DNA of 28,288 nucleotides from positions 1-28,288 of IMG/VR virus record IMGVR_UViG_3300045051_000625; one strand, given 5' to 3'. The stretch's first letter is position 1. Each line of letters begins with the position of its first letter. A program made the translations under genes and the position numbers. The DNA comes from a virus. Below are positions 21,590 to 27,598 of this stretch, in pieces. The notes under the pieces were generated by a model. That model was not told where the DNA came from, ran no database searches, and saw only the letters and a list, made by a program, of their open reading frames with translations.

Positions 21590-22014
21590 ACGACGACCCG
21601 CTCTACCGCCCAAACAGACATCATGTCAAGCCGCCCACAGCAGCGCGTAAGCGCAAGGGCAGCACGCCGGAAGCGAAAGTAGCCGCATCGATCGATCGCT
21701 ACCTGAAGAAGATCGGCTGTATATCGCTGCGCACAAGCGCTGGCCTTATCACGGTTGACGATCGCAAGATCAGTTTAGGAGCGACGGGCACCAGCGATCG
21801 GACATGCTGTATATTTGGACGCTTCGTCGCAATCGAGATCAAATCTGCGACGGGTAAGACCACGCCGGCGCAAGAGAAGTACCTGGATCGCGTGCACGCG
21901 AATGGCGGCATAGCCATCGTTGCACGATCGACGCAGGACGTACGCGATCACTTGATTATCCACTTCGGTCTTGCGCTGGTGGATAGGTGGGAGATGGGGG
22001 GCTTGACAGGATAA
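21586..22014 (+). CDS. VRR-NUC-like PD-(D/E)XK nuclease, 142 aa
   Basis: The core motif is present: GTSD (near residue 65), then FVAIEIKSATGKTTPAQEKY, where Asp of GTSD and EIK supply the metal site, and a helix VHANGGIAIVARS. This is the layout of VRR-NUC-type nucleases common in phage replication modules, thought to act on branched or flapped DNA. The N-terminus is basic. ATGA overlap with the MazG-like gene. Confidence 0.82.
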   Translation: MNDDPLYRPNRHHVKPPTAARKRKGSTPEAKVAASIDRYLKKIGCISLRTSAGLITVDDRKISLGATGTSDRTCCIFGRFVAIEIKSATGKTTPAQEKYLDRVHANGGIAIVARSTQDVRDHLIIHFGLALVDRWEMGGLTG

Positions 22015-22031
22015 GATTAATAGATTATCAT
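22003..22031 (+). promoter_or_regulatory. Strong promoter set for a leaderless mRNA
   Basis: TTGACA (22003-22008), exactly 17 bases and TATCAT (22026-22031). The usual start point, about seven bases after the -10 box, falls on the ATG at 22038. Confidence 0.68.
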
Positions 22032-22037
22032 ACGCAT

Positions 22038-22244
22038 ATGAGTAATAAGCCGTATCCATACAAAGACGCGAAGCTGCTTCCCGACGATCATGAATTGTTG
22101 CGCCAATTGGCGTACCTACTCAATGAGCCGCGCACGAAGATCCTGGGCCGGCTGCTTCGTCAGGAGATGGCGCGCGTGAAAGAAAACAATCATGATCACT
22201 CTGACACTGGGAACGCTATTGCTGATCTTCCTGATCGGCTTTAG
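22038..22244 (+). CDS. RHH-like small regulator, probably leaderless, 68 aa
   Basis: A strand-helix-helix plan (DAKLLPDDHELLRQLAYLLN, PRTKILGRLLRQEMARVK) fits a ribbon-helix-helix protein, with a His/Asp-rich tail. ATG 22038 is six bases after a strong -10 box and has no Shine-Dalgarno site, so its mRNA is probably leaderless. The open frame upstream of this ATG lacks a better start. It is the first gene of the rightmost early cluster, and its end overlaps the next membrane protein by 53 bases. Confidence 0.65.
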   Translation: MSNKPYPYKDAKLLPDDHELLRQLAYLLNEPRTKILGRLLRQEMARVKENNHDHSDTGNAIADLPDRL

Positions 22245-22368
22245 CTTAGGAACTGTAACAATCTGGCTAATAACTGGCAATCGCAAGCCGGCCATGTTTA
22301 CAGTGCTTTTTATTCTCCCGGTCATAGTGATTGTCACAATTCGTTTGCTTGGTTTGTTGCCGATCTAA
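22192..22368 (+). CDS. Two-helix membrane protein, 58 aa
   Basis: An ORF in a different frame from the RHH gene it overlaps: hydrophobic helix ITLTLGTLLLIFLIGFSLGT, a short charged loop GNRKPA, then MFTVLFILPVIVIVTIRLLG. Two clean membrane helices and the filled gap up to the next gene support it. The ribosome site (AAAGAAA) is weak, so it may depend on coupling to the RHH gene. Confidence 0.65.
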   Translation: MITLTLGTLLLIFLIGFSLGTVTIWLITGNRKPAMFTVLFILPVIVIVTIRLLGLLPI

Positions 22369-22387
22369 CAAGAAAGGAATCCCCATC

Positions 22388-22612
22388 ATGATCAGTTCGC
22401 ACCGGACGAAGCACCGGCCCACTGCGCTCCGCACGATCAGCATCGTGCTGGCCGTGGTCTGCGGCTGCTCCGCCATTCTGCTGCTGTGCAACGCCTTTCG
22501 CAGGAATGGCAGTCAGAACATCGGCTGGCAGCTCTTGATTATCAACATGCTCGCAGAGCAGTTTTTGGACGTTGTGGCGCGCTGGTTTGACCAGCAGGAA
22601 GGACGCGACTGA
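22388..22612 (+). CDS. Small membrane protein, 74 aa
   Basis: AAAGGA lies nine bases before ATG 22388. A basic lead (SSHRTKHRPTALR) is followed by a hydrophobic helix TISIVLAVVCGCSAILLLCN and a second weaker amphipathic segment. The stop overlaps the next ATG by one base. Function unknown. Confidence 0.65.
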   Translation: MISSHRTKHRPTALRTISIVLAVVCGCSAILLLCNAFRRNGSQNIGWQLLIINMLAEQFLDVVARWFDQQEGRD

Positions 22613-22926
22613 TGCTAGAGAAAAACAGCAACAGCGACGGCAGCGTTACATACCATCGTGGCGGTCAAACGATAAGAGCGTGGCCGCTCATTCATTCCTA
22701 CTGGGAGGAACAACCATGCTACGTCGTGCGACTGCAAGGCGATATTGACTTTTATTTCGGCGCTGGAATGACAATCCTGCACCGTGTTGATCGTGACGGA
22801 GTAGCCTACATCTGGTACATACCCGACGAGTACTTCACGAAGTATGCTGATGATCTCATCAGCTTCGGCGGCTGGGCGAATGATGAAGCTGCGCTGATTG
22901 AGAAGGTGCTGAGTGAACAGAGCTAA
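22612..22926 (+). CDS. Hypothetical soluble protein, 104 aa
   Basis: Starts in a TGATG one-base overlap with the preceding stop. It is rich in aromatic residues and predicted beta strands (PCYVVRLQGDIDFYFGAG, GVAYIWYIPDEYF), acidic at the end. No family recognised. It is one of few soluble proteins in the membrane-protein cluster. Confidence 0.7.
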   Translation: MLEKNSNSDGSVTYHRGGQTIRAWPLIHSYWEEQPCYVVRLQGDIDFYFGAGMTILHRVDRDGVAYIWYIPDEYFTKYADDLISFGGWANDEAALIEKVLSEQS

Positions 22927-23209
22927 CGCGCTGATCCTTGTCATCGCCGGCGCTGCGGCCCCCGGCTCTGTGGCCTACTGGCATCTGCCGGATATGGCGC
23001 GGCTGGCTTCATATCTGTTCGTACTGGCGCTGGCGTATGTCGTATACAACCGACTGCCGATCGACGCTCCGATTGATCAGGAACAGGCGGAGCGGCCACT
23101 AATCGAGCCGACAATCCGTCTGGACTACTTGCCGATGTCAGTCGTGACAACGCGACTGGACACGCCGGAAGAGACGGATGCCTACACAGGCGTTACGAGG
23201 CGATTATAG
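22913..23209 (+). CDS. Membrane protein with long polar tail, 98 aa
   Basis: GTG start (22913) overlaps the preceding gene by 14 bases with AAGG upstream. An N-terminal hydrophobic helix (ALILVIAGAAAPGSVAYW) and a second (LASYLFVLALAYVVY) are followed by about 50 polar residues (DQEQAERPLIEPTIRLD). Unknown role; the tail could face the cytoplasm. Confidence 0.65.
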   Translation: MNRANALILVIAGAAAPGSVAYWHLPDMARLASYLFVLALAYVVYNRLPIDAPIDQEQAERPLIEPTIRLDYLPMSVVTTRLDTPEETDAYTGVTRRL

Positions 23210-23210
23210 T

Positions 23211-23960
23211 ATGCCGCGCAAGAACTTTGTCATTGGAATTTATATGATACGCAACACTGCAACTGACATGCTCTATATCGGCAGCAGTGCTGGTAAGTTT
23301 GGTATCCAAGGCCGATGGGATATGCATCGCATTGATTTACGGTGTGGGAAGCATTCTAATCCGAGATTACAAGCATCGTGGAACAAACATGGAGAGGACG
23401 TATTCGTATTCATGGTGATTGAATCGGCTGATCCTTCTCAGCTCATAGAGCGAGAGCAATACTGGATTGATCGCTATCGAAGTGAAGGAGCGAAATTATA
23501 CAACATGCTGCCAGTCGCCGGTTCTCGTTTGGGTGTTCCCACATCAGATGAGGCAAAGCGCAAGCTGTCAGACAGCCTCAAAGGCCGTCCTATCACAGAT
23601 GAGACGATACGAAAACGATGCATTACACGAAATTCCATCTATTCCTTTGTTGCCCCTGATGGAACAGAGCACCATAATATTGTCAATCTAAGGTCATTTG
23701 CTGACAAACGCGGGTTGAATAGCAATGCACTTCGTCTCGTTTGGAACGGTGAAAATAAGCATCACAAGGGATGGGTCAAACTAGGCAATACCCTGCTTTG
23801 GTATGTCGTAACACACCGTTCAAGCGGTGAGATAGTTCGTTTGCATAAAGGACAATTACGATCCTTTTGTATCGAACACCATATAGACACAAGCAACTTA
23901 CTCAAGATACTAAAGGGAAAGTTAAGATATGCAAACAACTGGACAATCTCAACTGAATGA
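23211..23960 (+). CDS. GIY-YIG homing endonuclease with NUMOD-like domain, 249 aa
   Basis: The N-terminal GIY-YIG nuclease domain shows GIYMI (residues 9-13) and LYIGSS, then an arginine in GRWDMHR and a glutamate in IEREQYW, the expected catalytic set. After it comes SDEAKRKLSDSLKGR, a NUMOD3-like DNA-binding repeat, and a C-terminal part with NLRSFADKRGLNSNALRLVW and a second similar unit near QLRSFCIEHHIDTSNLLKIL, like NUMOD1/HTH repeats of homing enzymes. It looks more AT-rich than its neighbours, a sign of transfer. It stands free, with no intron seen; its end overlaps the next gene by 32 bases. Confidence 0.88.
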   Translation: MPRKNFVIGIYMIRNTATDMLYIGSSAGKFGIQGRWDMHRIDLRCGKHSNPRLQASWNKHGEDVFVFMVIESADPSQLIEREQYWIDRYRSEGAKLYNMLPVAGSRLGVPTSDEAKRKLSDSLKGRPITDETIRKRCITRNSIYSFVAPDGTEHHNIVNLRSFADKRGLNSNALRLVWNGENKHHKGWVKLGNTLLWYVVTHRSSGEIVRLHKGQLRSFCIEHHIDTSNLLKILKGKLRYANNWTISTE

Positions 23961-24585
23961 GGGCCTTGAATCCTGGGAAGTTTGGCCTGTTTGGGCCTTG
24001 GGGTTAAGCAACGGTGCAAATATTGCACTTTGGTATATCCTGTCGTTTGCTCGCATTCAGGCGCCTGAACTGCCCATTCGCGTCCTGGGGTATCTGCAAT
24101 CGGCCTTGCCGCTGATCGTCGTGATCGGCGGAGTGAGCGCGGCCGTGTCACTGGACGGCGTGTTAATCGCGACGATCGCCGGAATGCGACACGGCCGCAA
24201 GGGGATCTGGTCAGTTCTCACGATCGTGGGAGCAGCGCTGTTCTCTGGCGCAATCGCCTATGCGGTGCATAGCGGCTGGTTAGACAAAGCACCCGGTCTG
24301 CATGTGGCGCAAGCCGTGGTGCTGGCGCTGTACAATCTACACTTGTCGCAGACAAAGTCTTTACACTCGTCTGAATTGACGGCGCGAGATGAGAACGAAG
24401 GTGCAAAGACCATCATTCTTGCTGATCCTCTGCATCGATCTGTATCGGGCTTCACATGCCGCAAGTGCGGTGTAGGCGAGTTTGCAACGTTAGCTGACGT
24501 TCGCAGGCATCAACTGTCGGGGTGTCTGACTGTCGTACCGCAGCGCGATTCAGTAGAGACGCAGATGAATGGGAGGGAAGTGTAA
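23929..24585 (+). CDS. Membrane protein with C-terminal zinc-finger-like tail, 218 aa
   Basis: Three to four hydrophobic helices lie in residues of about 18-140 (WALGLSNGANIALWYILSF, ALPLIVVIGGVSAAVSLDGV, WSVLTIVGAALFSGAIAYAV, LHVAQAVVLALYNLHL). The tail has FTCRKCG, then about 13 residues and HQLSGC: C-x2-C...H-x4-C, a C2HC finger-like site. A membrane protein ending in a possible nucleic-acid-binding finger is unusual. The start lies inside the end of the GIY-YIG gene with a poor ribosome site (AAG). Confidence 0.7.
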   Translation: MQTTGQSQLNEGLESWEVWPVWALGLSNGANIALWYILSFARIQAPELPIRVLGYLQSALPLIVVIGGVSAAVSLDGVLIATIAGMRHGRKGIWSVLTIVGAALFSGAIAYAVHSGWLDKAPGLHVAQAVVLALYNLHLSQTKSLHSSELTARDENEGAKTIILADPLHRSVSGFTCRKCGVGEFATLADVRRHQLSGCLTVVPQRDSVETQMNGREV

Positions 24586-24586
24586 A

Positions 24587-24994
24587 ATGGGAATGCCGAT
24601 CCTCTGTTTGGATTTCGACGGCGTACTCCATTCCTACTTCTCCGGCTGGAAGGGCGCTACTATTATTCCTGACCCTCCCGTTCATGGCGCAATCGAATTT
24701 TTGTACGAGGCGATCTTTCATTTCGAGGTGCATATATTTTCTTCCCGCAGTTGTCAGCAGGGCGGCATTGACGCTATGCAAGATTGGCTTGTGCGATGGG
24801 AGAAGGAATGGATACGAGAGCAGCGAGAGATTGGGAGATCCACGCCACGCACATCTCTATTGCCCAATATCCAATGGCCCATTGACAAACCCGCTGCATT
24901 CCTGACAATTGACGATCGCGCGATAACATTTACCGGCGTGTGGCCTACGATGCAAGCTCTGCAATCATTCAAGCCGTGGAATAAGCGATACTAA
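24587..24994 (+). CDS. HAD-like phosphatase, 135 aa
   Basis: HAD motif I is CLDFDGVLHS (Asp nucleophile and Asp+2 acid), motif II a Ser in FSSRS, and motif IV TIDDRAITF (paired Asp). The length fits a capless HAD phosphatase such as those seen as phage polynucleotide or nucleotide phosphatases; the substrate is unknown. GGGAGGGAAG stands before ATG 24587. The stop overlaps the next ATG (TAATG). Confidence 0.82.
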   Translation: MGMPILCLDFDGVLHSYFSGWKGATIIPDPPVHGAIEFLYEAIFHFEVHIFSSRSCQQGGIDAMQDWLVRWEKEWIREQREIGRSTPRTSLLPNIQWPIDKPAAFLTIDDRAITFTGVWPTMQALQSFKPWNKRY

Positions 24995-25704
24995 TGGACT
25001 ATCTAGGCCGCCAAACCACAACCTTCACAGCGCCGGCCAATGCGCCGATTGACCTGAACAGCGCTGGCAAACCAGACTGGAGGGAGCTTGCGCCGCTGTT
25101 CGGCCTGATTGTGCTGTGCGTAGTGATCGCAGGCATTGGGTTTGCGCTTGTAATAGCCGTGTGGCCACGGGCCGAAGGTGATATGAACGGCTGGCGATTG
25201 ATCGGGATAGTTGCAGGTGGCGGTTTACTTTTCACTGGAGGATCGTTTTTCTGGACGCTGCGTACTAATGTGTTATACGGTATAGAGCAATATTATAATC
25301 GGGTTGACGATTGGCATAATGCCGTACTCAAAAAATACAAGGATAGTAATGGGTCTATCCAGGTACAACAGGTCACAGAATGGCATCTCGTGACGACTGA
25401 ACCGCGCCATATGCTGCTGCTGCTGCTGTACGTCTATCTCACAGGCAGCACGCCGTCTATCAGGCAGCTCACTGCCGGCCCGCTGCTAGTCAAGGCCGGT
25501 CATCGGGCGTTCTCACTCGGCGCGATGACCCAGGACGCTGCAAGCGAAGCGCTAGACCTGTTCGCACGCGCTGGCGTTATTATGGAGCGCGGCCCCAAGA
25601 CCGCCGGCAAACTGGCGCTACTGGATTTTAAGCAGGCGGCAAACAAAGTGCTGCTCAGAATGGCGGCTGATCCCAGGATCGTAGATGCAGAGCGAACAGA
25701 GTGA
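24994..25704 (+). CDS. Membrane protein with winged-helix-like C-terminal domain, 236 aa
   Basis: Two hydrophobic helices (about LAPLFGLIVLCVVIAGIGFA and RLIGIVAGGGLLFTGGSFFW) are followed by a soluble part of about 140 residues. From about 140, MLLLLLYVYLTGSTPSIRQL, an arginine-rich turn and SEALDLFARAGVIMERG suggest a winged-helix-like fold, as in small DNA-binding domains; this is a guess from helix pattern. It is translationally coupled to the HAD gene. Confidence 0.65.
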   Translation: MDYLGRQTTTFTAPANAPIDLNSAGKPDWRELAPLFGLIVLCVVIAGIGFALVIAVWPRAEGDMNGWRLIGIVAGGGLLFTGGSFFWTLRTNVLYGIEQYYNRVDDWHNAVLKKYKDSNGSIQVQQVTEWHLVTTEPRHMLLLLLYVYLTGSTPSIRQLTAGPLLVKAGHRAFSLGAMTQDAASEALDLFARAGVIMERGPKTAGKLALLDFKQAANKVLLRMAADPRIVDAERTE

Positions 25705-25744
25705 AGCACTACTATAAAAAAGTAGACAAAGGGAAGCGCGCAAT

Positions 25745-25963
25745 ATGGCTTCGGTGGTTATATCGAGTGGGATTGTTCGTTACCACAGCTCCCATGACCC
25801 ACAATATCCGATGGGTGAATCCAGCGCGCATACCACCTTCAAGGAAAGTATAGCGACAATGGGTGATTTTAGCGATGCGTTTCGGGCGCTCTATGTCGCA
25901 GCCGCTCTGCTCTGCATACTAGTCGCTGTCATCAGTTGCTCTATAGGGCATTGGCTCCTATGA
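25745..25963 (+). CDS. Small membrane protein, 72 aa
   Basis: The hydrophobic helix is near the C-terminus (ALYVAAALLCILVAVISCSI). ATG 25745 has GGGAAG eight bases upstream; a shorter start at ATG 25859 has AAGGAAAG ten bases upstream and would leave only the helix, so either could be used. Ends in an ATGA overlap. Confidence 0.5.
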   Translation: MASVVISSGIVRYHSSHDPQYPMGESSAHTTFKESIATMGDFSDAFRALYVAAALLCILVAVISCSIGHWLL

Positions 25964-26220
25964 TTATTTTTAACTACGTCAAGTGGTGTGTGATCCTCTT
26001 GACGTGCATCTTCCTCTGGTATGTGTGGCCGGCGGTTATCACCTTCCTCGCTTGGTCTGCTCAGTGGCCGGCAGTGCAAGGCGGTTTCGTCGGCTTTATC
26101 GTCGGCTGCTTCTTACCGCTGTCCATCGGCTACAACATGGGCCTGCGACTCAGGCGCGATCAGGCGCGCGATCGGGCTGATGCAGAGTACGAACGTGACA
26201 AGCGATCGATAAGAAAATGA
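25960..26220 (+). CDS. Two-helix membrane protein with basic tail, 86 aa
   Basis: Two hydrophobic segments (YVKWCVILLTCIFLWYVWPA and GGFVGFIVGCFLPLSIGY) and a charged Arg/Asp-rich C-terminal tail (RLRRDQARDRADAEYERDK). ATGA overlaps on both sides place it in a coupled row of three membrane genes. Confidence 0.65.
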   Translation: MIIFNYVKWCVILLTCIFLWYVWPAVITFLAWSAQWPAVQGGFVGFIVGCFLPLSIGYNMGLRLRRDQARDRADAEYERDKRSIRK

Positions 26221-26327
26221 CCGTTCTCTACGCCTACATCTCGATTGCTGTCTGGTTGCTGATCGCCGTCATCCTCGTCGTCGGCACGGCGATCGAGATC
26301 GTGCGCTGGTGGAAGAAACGGCATTAG
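26217..26327 (+). CDS. 36-aa single-helix membrane peptide
   Basis: Starts in an ATGA overlap with the preceding gene and reads MTVLYAYISIAVWLLIAVIL before a basic end WWKKRH. A clean membrane helix with a positive tail. Its stop codon overlaps the stop of the minus-strand fiber gene by four bases (26324-26327). Confidence 0.6.
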   Translation: MTVLYAYISIAVWLLIAVILVVGTAIEIVRWWKKRH

Positions 26328-27598
26328 GACTGTTTCCAGTGAATGAGCGTCATGGCCGCCGTTGACGTGCCACTGCCCACTGACACGAAAAACAGCACTT
26401 TGGTTGCGGTCAAAAAATCCGTCCTCCCGACCGTGTGAATATCAATCCAGTTATAGCCGTCGCGCCCAATCCGGCAGATCCGGTTTGTTCCATCGTCGCT
26501 GATCTGAAACCAGATTACTGGCCCGCTGATCAGGTGCGGCGCGTTCGTATTAGCGAGATACGAGCTATTGTATGAGGTAACGCTATTCCACTTGAAGACC
26601 GCAAGCTGAAACGTGCCTGCGTTGTTTTGTACGGCTGGCGTAACGAGTTTCGTCCCGTCGCACCAGCCGATCCCACAGAAGGGTATATCGCCGATCGACA
26701 AGAGCGGAATGAATCCCGCTTCAATCGTGTAGGGCGTCGCTGGCGCGGCATACTCGCGGCAACGTAGATTAAATCCCGCACCAGAACTGGGAGTGGACAA
26801 GTAAATGCCACCGTTTGTCGTATCGACTGATGCCGATCCCTGGTTGCGCCACGAGAAATTGGCGTCAACCGGGCGCACCATCGGCCAGATCGGCCCCCAC
26901 GACTCCCACGCCGATCCGGTATCACGATCGATGTACAAACCGTTATTCGGCAGGAACAGCCGTCCAGCTTTCGCCGCTGCTTGACGAGACGCATCAGCCG
27001 CCGTCGTAATGCCCGTCGTTCCCACCACGATCGCATTCGTGAGACCAGCATTTGCTGTCTCAATCCAGTAGTCGGCGTCTGCTGGCGCTCCGCCGCCGCC
27101 GCCCCCTCCGCCGCCGCCCCCTCCGCCGCCGCTTGTGAAGTAGATGATCATGCCACGGATAGTGCCGGCGGCTTCTACCGTCAATTCCGTGCCGGCGGCA
27201 TTCGTGGCAGGACTGAATAATTGCGCTACAACTTGATTGCCTTGCAGAATGCCTTGAATGCTGCCATTGGCGAATGTAACATTAACCGTCTCGACAGGAA
27301 AAGCGAAGTTGACGCCCGCCGCGCTGGTGAACGGCAGGCCGCCGATCCTGACGACGCCAGTGCCGGTTGCAGCCGTCCAGACCAGCTCGAATTGCGCAAA
27401 GACGACTGGGCCGATAAGTTTGTAATTGCCACTTTGCGTGGTATAGGTCGTTACGCCCGCCGTCGTTGCGCCAAAATACGTCGGCGTCCATGTGCCGACT
27501 GCGCCTGTTCCTGCGGTTCCGAACGATGACTTGATCTCTGTTCGTGCAAGGCGATGACGAAGATCACGTATTTGGCGTTGCAGGTCGCTATTATCCAT
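26324..27598 (-). CDS. Tail fiber or receptor-binding protein, 424 aa
   Basis: A short N-terminal coiled coil (residues 3-20, RQIRDLRHRLARTEI) is followed by a beta-rich domain (VGTWTPTYFGATTAGVTTYT to about 150), a run of fourteen glycines (about 156-169), and a C-terminal beta-sandwich-like domain rich in W, N, S and G. Such modular proteins at the tail tip bind host surface. The glycine run is coded by a 15-base tandem repeat. It follows the Gp37-like tail gene with an 8-base overlap, as the last late gene. Confidence 0.7.
   Translation of the reverse strand: MDNSDLQRQIRDLRHRLARTEIKSSFGTAGTGAVGTWTPTYFGATTAGVTTYTTQSGNYKLIGPVVFAQFELVWTAATGTGVVRIGGLPFTSAAGVNFAFPVETVNVTFANGSIQGILQGNQVVAQLFSPATNAAGTELTVEAAGTIRGMIIYFTSGGGGGGGGGGGGGGAPADADYWIETANAGLTNAIVVGTTGITTAADASRQAAAKAGRLFLPNNGLYIDRDTGSAWESWGPIWPMVRPVDANFSWRNQGSASVDTTNGGIYLSTPSSGAGFNLRCREYAAPATPYTIEAGFIPLLSIGDIPFCGIGWCDGTKLVTPAVQNNAGTFQLAVFKWNSVTSYNSSYLANTNAPHLISGPVIWFQISDDGTNRICRIGRDGYNWIDIHTVGRTDFLTATKVLFFVSVGSGTSTAAMTLIHWKQS
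27090..27133. repeat. 15-bp tandem repeat coding a polyglycine linker
   Basis: The unit CCGCCGCCGCCCCCT is repeated exactly at 27093-27107 and 27108-27122, with a partial third copy to about 27132. Unit length is a multiple of three, so slippage changes linker length without a frameshift. Confidence 0.8.
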
